Below, one piece after another: positions 1 through 5,341 of a stretch of 5,943 bases of DNA. How positions within the stretch are numbered: the first letter of the stretch is position 1; each line of letters starts with the position of its first letter. Below the pieces are notes generated by a model. It did not search any database and had not been told where the DNA came from. It saw nothing but the letters and a program-made list of their open reading frames with translations. The DNA comes from Betaproteobacteria bacterium (GTDB lineage Bacteria; Pseudomonadota; Gammaproteobacteria; Burkholderiales; SG8-41): positions 1 to 5,943 of the forward strand of contig JANXRI010000046.1 of assembly GCA_025353085.1 (NCBI GenBank). The letters run 5' to 3'. Position numbers and translations under genes: made by a program.

Positions 1-232
1 AATCGCGCCAGCCCCTGACTCTTGCTTGCGCCGTCATGCGCACCACGGCCATTCGTTCGCCGGATTGGCGACGGCGCCAAGTTGCGTTATGCTGAAAACA
101 TGAATTTTTATTGCATGGTTGCCGGCAAGTGCCTGATTCAGAATTGGTTGTCGGACTTTGGTTACAAACAGGCGGAACGCAAAGCGTCTTTTAGGCAACC
201 TAATTCACGTTATGCCGAGGGAAAAGCAGACC
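1..232. other. Left-edge region without a recognised gene
   Basis: No coding region is recognised here. An open frame runs on the + strand to a TAG at 253-255. It could start at TTG 22 or at ATG 100, the latter giving about 51 residues, but the product resembles no family I know and has no Shine-Dalgarno sequence. A promoter-like pair lies just upstream of ATG 100: TTGGCG at 65-70, a 17-nt spacer, and TATGCT at 88-93. The stretch may hold the remnant or leader of a small unknown gene, or only intergenic DNA before the toxin-antitoxin module. Confidence 0.4.
65..93 (+). promoter_or_regulatory. Candidate sigma-70 promoter upstream of ATG 100
   Basis: TTGGCG (4 of 6 matches to TTGACA) and TATGCT (4 of 6 matches to TATAAT) are separated by the ideal 17 nt. 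Transcription would start at about position 100, on top of an ATG. No recognisable gene follows, so its function is unclear. Confidence 0.3.
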
Positions 233-262
233 TTGACATGCCATTTATAGTATAGGCATTAT
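233..262 (+). promoter_or_regulatory. Promoter of the toxin-antitoxin operon
   Basis: A perfect -35 box TTGACA at 233-238 is followed after 18 nt by a -10-like CATTAT at 257-262 (4 of 6 matches). Transcription would begin near 268, the A of the toxin start codon. The toxin message may therefore be leaderless or nearly so, which agrees with the lack of a strong Shine-Dalgarno sequence. The inverted repeat described separately covers both promoter boxes. Confidence 0.55.
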
Positions 263-271
263 ATGGCATGT
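236..271. promoter_or_regulatory. Inverted-repeat operator for antitoxin autoregulation
   Basis: ACATGCCAT at 236-244 and ATGGCATGT at 263-271 are perfect 9-nt inverted repeats separated by 18 nt. A third copy of the core GGCAT lies at 255-259. The left arm overlaps the -35 box and the right arm overlaps the toxin start codon. Type II antitoxins with an XRE helix-turn-helix commonly repress their own operon by binding such palindromes, alone or together with the toxin. That this is the antitoxin's site is inferred from position and symmetry. Confidence 0.6.
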
Positions 272-549
272 GGCGAATCGAAGAACACCGCCGTATCGAT
301 AAACAACTCTCGGCGCTACCCCGAGAGATTCTGAAACGATACGAAAAGTGGAAGGATATCGCCGCGCTTTCCGGACCGCCCGGCCTGCGCATGATCAAAG
401 GGTTTCACGACGAAGCGCTTTCGGGCGAATGGAACGGGCATCGATCTTGCCGGCTCGGCGTACAGTACCGTGTAATTTATTGCACCACGCCGGAACAGCA
501 ATTGTTTCAGGCGGTGTCAATCACCGCACATGATTATCGGAGACCGTAA
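268..549 (+). CDS. RelE/HigB-type toxin of a type II toxin-antitoxin system
   Basis: This 93-residue protein fits the length and pattern of RelE/ParE-superfamily toxins, probably an mRNA interferase that cuts translated mRNA on the ribosome. Family signatures visible are LRMIKGFHDEALSG (residues 40-53), the strand RLGVQYRVIY (62-71) and the C-terminal ITAHDYRRP (85-93). The conserved Arg68, His88 and Tyr90 are the likely RNA-contacting or catalytic residues by analogy. ATG 268 is the only reasonable start, because an in-frame TAG lies upstream at 253-255 and the next methionine is deep in the protein. There is no strong Shine-Dalgarno sequence, and the promoter places the transcript start at the ATG. 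The toxin precedes its antitoxin, the order known from higBA-like modules, and their codons overlap as TAATG. ParE-type gyrase poisoning cannot be excluded from sequence alone. Confidence 0.85.
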   Translation: MWRIEEHRRIDKQLSALPREILKRYEKWKDIAALSGPPGLRMIKGFHDEALSGEWNGHRSCRLGVQYRVIYCTTPEQQLFQAVSITAHDYRRP

Positions 550-809
550 TGAGTCAATTTCGTCCCTCGAAGAAACGTATCAAGGTAACGGTTGGAGAAT
601 CCGTTCGCATCATCCGCGAGTTGCAGGGCCTTAGTCAAAATCAACTCGCCCAGCGCACTCGTATTGCGCAAGCCACTCTATCGGCCATTGAGAACGACCG
701 TGTTCGCCTCGGGGTTGAGCGTGCCAAAGTAATCGCGCGCGCGCTGAAGTGTCATCCTGCCGTTCTGGTTTTCCCGGGATGGGAAGATCATCTTGAGTCT
801 GCAGCATAA
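549..809 (+). CDS. XRE/HTH-type antitoxin
   Basis: This 86-residue protein carries a Cro/C1-type helix-turn-helix at about residues 16-70. The recognition region is visible as SQNQLAQRTRIAQATLSAIE (29-48), followed by the usual closing helices with AKVIARALKCHP. It should neutralise the upstream toxin by direct binding and repress the shared promoter, probably at the inverted repeat 236-271. Its ATG shares one base with the toxin stop codon. A Shine-Dalgarno sequence GGAGA sits inside the toxin gene at 539-543 with 5-nt spacing, so translation is coupled but independently primed. That arrangement lets antitoxin be made in excess. The C-terminal tail (GWEDHLESAA) is short and may contact the toxin. 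Confidence 0.85.
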   Translation: MSQFRPSKKRIKVTVGESVRIIRELQGLSQNQLAQRTRIAQATLSAIENDRVRLGVERAKVIARALKCHPAVLVFPGWEDHLESAA

Positions 810-869
810 CCATCGCTTGCACCTGACGGCCTGCGGCCGCTGGTGAAGCACACGTTCCACGTCACGACA

Positions 870-1142
870 ATGGTGAAATGTCCGTACTGCAGTCGAGCTG
901 CCATGAGCCTTGGACGCAAGTCGGCGCTCGGCCCTGGTCGTGTGATCCACTGTCAATCGTGCGGGAAAGCAGTGGCGGCACACTGGACAGCGGTCTTGGC
1001 AGCGATTCCAGCGTTCTTGGGTGGCTTAGCTTTCCTGAAATCCGAATCCTTGCTTCTTGGATGTGCGGCAGTCGCAGGAGGTATTTTCCTGATGGGAGTC
1101 CTTCACACATTCCTGGTGCCTCTGGTGCGAAGTGACGCCTGA
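870..1142 (+). CDS. Small zinc-ribbon membrane protein, function unknown
   Basis: From ATG 870 this is 90 residues; an in-frame GTG at 843 would add nine residues. Neither start has a clear Shine-Dalgarno sequence. I prefer the ATG because it puts the zinc ribbon at the very N-terminus, as in similar small proteins. The ribbon consists of CPYC (residues 4-7) and CQSC (28-31), joined by a segment containing KSALGPGR, which is characteristic of a small uncharacterised zinc-ribbon family. Two hydrophobic segments follow at about 40-56 and 61-84, so the ribbon would face one side of the inner membrane. It lies 60 nt after the antitoxin (33 nt if GTG is used). No enzymatic role can be assigned, and a link to the toxin-antitoxin pair is not shown. 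Confidence 0.65.
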   Translation: MVKCPYCSRAAMSLGRKSALGPGRVIHCQSCGKAVAAHWTAVLAAIPAFLGGLAFLKSESLLLGCAAVAGGIFLMGVLHTFLVPLVRSDA

Positions 1143-1420
1143 CTTTGGTTCGAGCGGACGCGAGTCAGCCTCGGTGGCGTGCCTTCAAGTACTACGGTCA
1201 TCTCCTCCGTTTGGTCCGCGCATCGATGGCTGCGGTATCTAAAACCGTCGTGACAAATACAATTCAAGTTCCTGACGGCTCTTATGCCATCGAGTCGTTT
1301 TCCGAATTACGCATGACTATAGGCTGAGCGGACGGGCCGCGAACGACGATGCATCATCGAATATCGTCGTGGCTCGGTTTGAGCGGTTACGTCTCGCAAT
1401 GTTGAGCGCGTCGGCTGCGT
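1143..1420. other. Intergenic region upstream of the oxidoreductase
   Basis: No gene is recognised here. A + strand frame from 1145 to 1327 could encode about 60 residues, but it needs a TTG start, lacks a Shine-Dalgarno sequence and resembles nothing known. Reverse-strand frames entering from the right are mirror images of the oxidoreductase gene. The notable element is the perfect inverted repeat at 1343-1370, listed separately. No T-rich terminator is seen after the zinc-ribbon gene. Confidence 0.5.
1343..1370. repeat. Perfect 8-bp inverted repeat upstream of the oxidoreductase operon
   Basis: ACGACGAT at 1343-1350 pairs perfectly with ATCGTCGT at 1363-1370 across a 12-nt loop. A separate 8-bp palindrome GATGCATC lies at 1348-1355. 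The repeat sits about 50-80 nt upstream of the presumed -35 region, where an activator could bind. As RNA it could instead form a hairpin, but only TTT follows, at 1378-1380, so it is not a convincing intrinsic terminator. Confidence 0.4.
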
Positions 1421-1422
1421 CA

Positions 1423-1450
1423 TTCAGGTCGCTGTGAGAAGCGGTAAAAT
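1423..1450 (+). promoter_or_regulatory. Candidate promoter of the oxidoreductase-selenoprotein operon
   Basis: A good -10 box TAAAAT at 1445-1450 (5 of 6 matches) lies 7 nt before ATG 1458. A poor -35 candidate TTCAGG at 1423-1428 lies 16 nt upstream of it. The predicted start point is at or next to the ATG, so the message may be leaderless. The weak -35 box would fit a need for an activator. This is inference from sequence only. Confidence 0.45.
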
Positions 1451-1457
1451 TCGTTCC

Positions 1458-2513
1458 ATGAATCCACAACTCCGCAAAGTCTCTGCAATCGAACTCCAGG
1501 CGTTTATCGCGAAAGCGTTTATCGCAATCGGCATATCCGCATCTGACGCGGCCAATATTGCCGAGTTGATGACCCGCGCGGATGTGGTCGGCGCCGACGG
1601 GCACGGCGTGTTCCGCCTGCCGCAATACGTACGGCGCATTAAAGGCGGCGCGGTGAATATCAAGCCGGACATCCGCATCGAACGCGCCGCGCCGGGCATG
1701 GCGTTGATCGACGGCGACAACGGCATGGGGCACCTCGTCATGCGCATCGCTGCAGAGCATGCGATTGCGAAAGCCAGAACCTCGGGCGTCGCATGGGTCG
1801 GCGTCAAGCACAGCAACCATGCGGGACCCGCTTCTTTATATGCGAGCATGCCGGTCGAACATGACATGATCGGTTTGTATCTTGCCGTCGGCAATGCGAA
1901 TCATCTTGCGGCATGGGGCGGCCTCGACATGCTGCTGTCGACCAATCCGATTGCGGTCGGCGTGCCGGCGGGTAAGGAGCCGCCGATCGTTCTCGACATG
2001 GCGACGACCGTTGCCGCGTACGGGAAAGTCAAAACTGCCGCCCAGCGCGGCGAAACGATGCCGGAAGGCTGGATGATCGATCGCATGGGCAAAGCGCTGA
2101 CCGATCCCAGGCGCGCGAACGAGGGCTTGCTGCTGCCCATTGGCGGCTACAAAGGTTATGGGTTGGCACTCGTGTTCGGCTTGCTCGCTGGTACTTTGAA
2201 CGGGGCGGCAATGGGACGCGACGTTGTCGATTTCAATAACGACGACACGACACCGACCAATACCGGGCATGTGATTGTCGCCATCAATGTCGCGATGTTC
2301 CGTGACCTGCAGGAGTTCAAGGCGAGCGTCGACGAGTTGATCCGCGATATTCGAAACTCGAAGCGCCTGCCAGGCGTCGACGCGATACGTCTGCCCGGCG
2401 AACAGAGCCACGCGAAACGCGCCGAACGTCTGCAGTCAGGCATTCCGCTGCCGGCGCCTTTGTTGAAAAGCCTCGACGCGCTCGCCGCTGAATTGAAGAT
2501 TTCGCCGCTTTGA
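1458..2513 (+). CDS. Malate/L-lactate dehydrogenase (MDH2/LDH2)-family NAD(P)-dependent oxidoreductase
   Basis: This 351-residue protein matches the LDH2/MDH2 family (YiaK, AllD, ComC, DpkA relatives; usually about 330-360 residues). The family is NAD(P)-dependent, unrelated to classical Rossmann-fold dehydrogenases, and reduces 2-oxo acids or cyclic imino acids. Visible motifs are DGHGVFRLPQY (47-57), the SNH triad at 119-121 containing the probable catalytic His121, STNPIAVGVPAG (161-172), LDMATTVAAYGK (179-190), the TDP near 215-217, and GGYKGYGLAL (229-238). LPGE at 312-315 closes the core. I chose ATG 1458 rather than GTG 1434 because the homologous region begins just after it and a -10 box occupies 1445-1450. 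The selenoprotein gene follows after 72 nt on the same strand. Substrate cannot be read; candidates by family are malate, L-lactate, ureidoglycolate, 2,3-diketogulonate or pyrroline/piperideine-2-carboxylate. It probably acts as a cytoplasmic homodimer. Confidence 0.88.
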   Translation: MNPQLRKVSAIELQAFIAKAFIAIGISASDAANIAELMTRADVVGADGHGVFRLPQYVRRIKGGAVNIKPDIRIERAAPGMALIDGDNGMGHLVMRIAAEHAIAKARTSGVAWVGVKHSNHAGPASLYASMPVEHDMIGLYLAVGNANHLAAWGGLDMLLSTNPIAVGVPAGKEPPIVLDMATTVAAYGKVKTAAQRGETMPEGWMIDRMGKALTDPRRANEGLLLPIGGYKGYGLALVFGLLAGTLNGAAMGRDVVDFNNDDTTPTNTGHVIVAINVAMFRDLQEFKASVDELIRDIRNSKRLPGVDAIRLPGEQSHAKRAERLQSGIPLPAPLLKSLDALAAELKISPL

Positions 2514-2543
2514 GAAGTAGGACCTCATCCCATCCCACCGCGA

Positions 2544-2564
2544 TCCTTCCTTTGCAGGGAAGGA
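2544..2564 (+). repeat. Hairpin between oxidoreductase and selenoprotein genes
   Basis: TCCTTCC at 2544-2550 and GGAAGGA at 2558-2564 form a perfect 7-bp stem with a 7-nt loop (TTTGCAG). No U tract follows, so it is not a standard terminator. It lies 10 nt before the selenoprotein Shine-Dalgarno sequence and could be a processing or stability element that adjusts the ratio of the two products. Confidence 0.45.
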
Positions 2565-2585
2565 AACGTAATCTGGAGAAAACGC

Positions 2586-3806
2586 ATGGTAAGACTCGCT
2601 GATCTGCCGGACTTCGAGCGCGCGCACATGCTCGACAAACTGAAGGGACTCGATGAGTTCAGTGCGCGGCCGTGGGTTAAGCCGCCGCCGCTGGCCGAAT
2701 GCCGCATAGCGATCGTCTCGACGGCGGGACTGCAGGTGCGCGGCGACCGGCCGTTCGGGCCCAGCGCGACCGCGACGGACTATCGAATTATTTCAGGCGA
2801 CACACCGGCGAGCGAACTCGTGATGAGTCATCAATCGGTAAATTTCGACCGCACCGGCTTTCAGGAAGATCATAACGTCGCATTTCCGCTCGACCGGCTA
2901 AATGAACTCGCGCGCGACGGCATGATCGGCGGCGTCGCGGATTTTCATTACTCTTTCATGGGCGCGGCGCCGATTCGCAAGCTCGAGGCAAAAGCGCGCG
3001 AACTCGCGATGCTGTTGAAAAAGGACCAAGTTGACGCGGTCCTGTTAAGTCCGGTTTGACCTAATTGCACGTGCGCCGTCGGCGCGCTCGGCCACTACCT
3101 TGAAACGGCGGGCGTCGCGACGACGCAAATCTCGCTCGTGCGCGAACATACGGCTGCAATGTCGCCGCCGCGCGCGTTATGGGTGCCATTCATACTCGGG
3201 CGGCCATTCGGCGTACCGCGCGACGAAAATTTTCAGCACCGCGTGTTGTTCGCGGTACTGCGCCTGCTGGAAGCGCCCTCTGGACCTGTGCTCGAAGATT
3301 ATCTCGAAGATGCACCGGTCGTTGCTGCCGAAGCGCTGGAGGGCATGGCTTGCCCCGTCAGCTTCGAGCGCGCGGCCGCTAGCGAAGATCTTGGGACGGC
3401 GCTCATGCGCGAAGTCGAAGAGCTGGCACCCTGGCATGATCTCGCGGCGAGGCGGCGTAAGCGCACGACCACCGGCCTCAGCGGCCTGACGATGGCGGAC
3501 GCCGCGAAATTCGTAATTGCCTATTTGCGAGCGTCGCCTGCCGCCAGTCCGGGCGCAATGAGCGCCGGCGAGACGCTCAAAATTGTGTGTGACGATTTGC
3601 GCGCTTATTACTACGAGGCGGCCGCCGCCCAGCCGGGCAATCCCGATGCCCAGGCGGTGAATGATTGGTTCTGGCACAACACCGCAGCAAGTCGCGCTTT
3701 TCTTGAGCTGCAAAAAATTTGCAATGCGAGCGCCGACCGCTCACTACAGGTACTCGGCGGAAGCTCGCTGGTGCCGCGCGCCATCATGCACGCGCAAGGC
3801 AGTTGA
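2586..3806 (+). CDS. GrdB-like selenoprotein (glycine/sarcosine/betaine/D-proline reductase family), in-frame UGA read as selenocysteine
   Basis: Read through TGA 3057-3059, this is a 406-residue protein with selenocysteine at 158. ATG 2586 has a Shine-Dalgarno GGAG at 2575-2578. The first half shows family features: DRPFGPS (54-60), SHQSVNFDRTGFQEDHNVAF (81-100), PLDRLNELARDGMIGG (101-116), HYSFMGAAP (121-129) and the strand DAVLLSPV (150-157). The active-site motif U158-P-N-C161 follows directly, then Cys163 and AVGALGHYLETAGV, the helix and strand expected next. The region VREHTAAMSPPRALWVPF through FGVPRD (about 185-214) and the rest continue in the same frame. Homologues, as I recall them, have Cys or Sec here. 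In clostridial reductases GrdB forms the substrate-binding selenoenzyme with other subunits; none are encoded nearby, so this may be a stand-alone redox protein. The gene ends in a second TGA at 3804-3806. Calling 2586-3059 and 3138-3806 two separate genes would be an artefact. A nonsense mutation is the alternative. Confidence 0.85.
3057..3059 (+). other. Selenocysteine-encoding UGA codon
   Basis: This TGA is in frame with both halves of the gene: no base needs to be inserted or deleted to join them. It begins a U-x-x-C redox motif and is followed by C (UGAC), a context generally considered poor for termination. It sits at the end of a predicted beta strand (LLSPV), the position of the catalytic chalcogen in this family. 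Confidence 0.82.
3071..3087 (+). promoter_or_regulatory. Candidate bacterial SECIS hairpin
   Basis: GCGCC at 3073-3077 pairs with GGCGC at 3081-3085, closing a three-base loop G3078-U3079-C3080. The stem extends by U3072-G3086 (wobble) and G3071-C3087, giving 7 pairs; A3069-U3088 could add one across a bulged C3070. Exactly 18 nt separate the UGA from the loop. Known bacterial SECIS elements need a G among the first two loop bases at roughly 16-37 nt from UGA, and both conditions hold. SelB carrying Sec-tRNA would bind here. The same bases also encode Cys163 to Ala167, so the hairpin constrains the protein sequence. An 8-bp palindrome GCACGTGC at 3067-3074 could compete with this fold. Confidence 0.7.
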
Positions 3807-4036
3807 GCCAGCAGCGCAGATTCGTCATCACTGCGCGGCCAACGCTGATGACTTAAGTGGCACTGCTTTAGTGCTCATGTTCATATGCGAATGGTGAAGG
3901 CACGTGAACGGCATCGCATCGTGCTATGCGAGTCGTGGTTTGGCGACAGGCTAAGTGTATGAACTGCCTAGTCTTTTGCCGGGTTCTTGAAAGCTCGTCG
4001 GGCGGGGGCGACATTCATTCTGCTTGATGCGTCGAG
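3807..4036. other. Intergenic region after the selenoprotein gene
   Basis: No gene is recognised between the selenoprotein stop and the MlaC-like gene. A short perfect inverted repeat, GCGCAG at 3814-3819 with CTGCGC at 3831-3836 (11-nt loop), lies just after the stop and may protect the transcript end or help termination, but no U tract follows it. A weaker 5-bp hairpin, GCACT/AGTGC, lies at 3860-3874. The right end leads into the promoter at 4037-4066. No RNA gene is seen. Confidence 0.5.
3814..3836 (+). repeat. Inverted repeat just downstream of the selenoprotein stop
   Basis: GCGCAG and CTGCGC form a perfect 6-bp stem with an 11-nt loop, beginning 8 nt after the terminal TGA. Without a following T run it is at best a weak or Rho-dependent terminator structure. 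Its loop begins A-U, so it does not meet the SECIS rule, which is consistent with the second TGA acting as a true stop. Confidence 0.35.
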
Positions 4037-4066
4037 TTGACATCACAACCCGTTGAGTTTTATAGA
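4037..4066 (+). promoter_or_regulatory. Sigma-70 promoter of the MlaC-like gene
   Basis: A perfect -35 box TTGACA at 4037-4042 is followed after 18 nt by TATAGA at 4061-4066 (4 of 6 matches). The predicted start point near 4073 leaves a leader of about 60 nt before ATG 4136. This is the best-formed promoter in the window and probably drives all three genes up to 5737. Confidence 0.6.
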
Positions 4067-4135
4067 TAAAAACTATTGGCACGGTGCTTGCAAGTGCGTC
4101 GGTGGTTCCGTACGTACCGCTTCCAGGAGAACTAC

Positions 4136-4798
4136 ATGTTTGCTGTCGCGCCTTATCAGCAGTCCAATAATTTCCGTCGTTGCGCCAAACTGTTCGTCGA
4201 TTCGGCAGTTAGAGTTTTAGTGGCTTGCTGCGTGCTGATCTCGTGCGCGGCGTCGGCCGCAGAAGTCGCGCCAGATGCCGTCGTTAAGACCACCGTCGAT
4301 GAAGTAATCGCGGTCATCAAGCAATCCAAGGATAAACGAGCCCTGCGCGAAATTGCCGAGCAGAAAGTTCTGCCGCATTTTGACTTCAGGCGAATGACGC
4401 AGCTCGCCGTCGGGCGCGCTTGGCGCGATGCCTCACCCGCCCAGCAAGAAGCGCTCGAACATGGCTTTCGCACCCTGCTGGTCAACACCTATACGTCCGC
4501 ATTGACCGCTTCGGCGACGGGCAGCGAAGCAGTCGAGGTCAAGCCCGTGAAAGTCGCGGCGGGGCAAAACGAAGTGACGGTCAAAACAACGATCAAGGAT
4601 GCAGGCAAGCAATCGACATTAGTTGACTATCGGCTTGAAAAGTCTGGAGAAGCATGGAAGGTCACGGATGTGGTGGTGGAAAACCTGAGCCTCGTGACTA
4701 ATTACCGCAGCAGCTTCGCCTCCGAAGTTTCGCGCTCTGGAATCGATGGCCTGATCAAGGTTTTGGACGAGAAGAACCGGACGGTCGCCAAAGGCTAG
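4136..4798 (+). CDS. MlaC-like periplasmic phospholipid-binding protein (ABC transporter auxiliary/substrate-binding)
   Basis: This 220-residue protein belongs to the MlaC/Ttg2D family, periplasmic carriers that hold a phospholipid between the outer membrane and the MlaFEDB transporter. ATG 4136 is preferred over the upstream TTG 4076 because AGGAGA lies at 4125-4130 with 5-nt spacing. Basic residues RRCAK (14-18) precede a hydrophobic core at about 24-37, with a cleavage site near ASAA (39-42). LISC at 34-37 also fits a lipobox, so a lipoprotein form is possible. The mature protein shows the family pattern: VDEVIAVIKQ (54-63), VLPHFDFRRMTQLAVGRAWR (78-97), FRTLLVNTYTSAL (111-123), DYRLEKSGEAWKVTDVVVEN (164-183), then LVTNYRSSF. 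No mlaE, mlaD or mlaF is adjacent, so it may be a stand-alone paralogue of the main mla copy. The two genes downstream are also likely envelope proteins. Confidence 0.87.
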   Translation: MFAVAPYQQSNNFRRCAKLFVDSAVRVLVACCVLISCAASAAEVAPDAVVKTTVDEVIAVIKQSKDKRALREIAEQKVLPHFDFRRMTQLAVGRAWRDASPAQQEALEHGFRTLLVNTYTSALTASATGSEAVEVKPVKVAAGQNEVTVKTTIKDAGKQSTLVDYRLEKSGEAWKVTDVVVENLSLVTNYRSSFASEVSRSGIDGLIKVLDEKNRTVAKG

Positions 4799-4834
4799 CG
4801 GCAGCTACAAAATCTGTTTTGAAAGGGGAACATC

Positions 4835-5284
4835 GTGAGCATGCAGGACACCCGACATACGCGGACTGAATGCGTGTTGCTACGGCGCGCGCCCGGCGCC
4901 GCGGACGCGACCCGTGCAGAGCAAAATCGCTGGTTCACCGACAGCGATCGAACGACGATAGAAAGCTATTTTGACGGCGAGTGGCTTGGTGCGACCGCTG
5001 CGCAAGGCCAGGCGAGGCTCCCACAAGTACGGAGCCGGTGGATCGTCGGCGCGCGGCTCCCTGCGCACGCACGCACGAGCGCGCTGCCGGGGCAACTGGA
5101 AGAGCGCTTGACTCCACTGGAGCCGGGCTATCGACGACTGATGGTCAGCTCCGAAATTTTATACATTGAAGTTGAAAGTCTCAGAATAGTGGACGTGATG
5201 CGCAATGCCGCCGCCCGTAGCGCCACGGTGGGAACCGCGCATTTGTTACTCGATGGCGCCGCGACTCAAGCGGTTGCCGGCTGA
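4835..5284 (+). CDS. Small RcnB/CigR-like protein lacking a signal peptide
   Basis: A 149-residue protein starts at GTG 4835, with GGGGA at 4825-4829 spaced 5 nt away. ATG 4841 is an in-frame alternative. Residues about 43-123 resemble the C-terminal module of RcnB/CigR-type periplasmic proteins: a Tyr-Phe-x-x-x-Trp start (YFDGEW), IVGARLPAHA (70-79), a Leu-Pro near LEERLTPLEPGYRRLMVSS (88-106), and ILYIEVESLRIVDVM (108-122). That ending parallels the usual pattern of a pro-rich LPPGY turn followed by a strand and 'VVDVI'. Relatives are normally exported, but this one has no signal peptide and an in-frame TGA at 4820-4822 blocks an upstream extension. The N-terminal 40 residues and the tail after 123 are unlike the family. 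It lies 36 nt after the MlaC-like gene. The function is unknown, and the family assignment rests on pattern only. Confidence 0.6.
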   Translation: MSMQDTRHTRTECVLLRRAPGAADATRAEQNRWFTDSDRTTIESYFDGEWLGATAAQGQARLPQVRSRWIVGARLPAHARTSALPGQLEERLTPLEPGYRRLMVSSEILYIEVESLRIVDVMRNAAARSATVGTAHLLLDGAATQAVAG

Positions 5285-5341
5285 TGCCACGATTCGCGTG
5301 AAACACATATCAATCGGTGGCTTGTAGCCAGGAACTCACTC

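Noticed and set aside
22..255. 77-aa (or 51-aa from ATG 100) open frame
   Set aside because: No recognisable family and no Shine-Dalgarno sequence, and its end overlaps the toxin promoter. Not supported as a gene.
1145..1327. 60-aa open frame with TTG start
   Set aside because: No ribosome-binding site and no recognisable features. Treated as chance.
1317..1820. Reverse-strand 167-aa and 156-aa open frames across the oxidoreductase
   Set aside because: They are antisense shadows of a clearly conserved gene in GC-rich DNA.
2586..3059. Nonsense-mutated pseudogene
   Set aside because: Only one stop interrupts the frame. It falls exactly at the active-site U-x-x-C position, a SECIS-like hairpin follows at the right distance, and the downstream half keeps an intact open frame. 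Pseudogene remains the fallback if selenium genes are absent.
3177..3713. Reverse-strand 178-aa open frame
   Set aside because: It lies opposite the selenoprotein C-terminal half and has no recognisable motif; a composition-driven shadow.
3138..3806. A separate 222-aa gene starting at GTG 3138
   Set aside because: It has no Shine-Dalgarno sequence, and conserved-looking protein sequence extends upstream of 3138 in the same frame back to the TGA at 3057. It is the second half of the selenoprotein.
3860..3874. Short hairpin GCACT/AGTGC as a terminator
   Set aside because: Only 5 bp and not followed by a T run.
3661..3897. 78-aa + strand open frame overlapping the selenoprotein end
   Set aside because: Out-of-frame shadow with no Shine-Dalgarno sequence and no family features.
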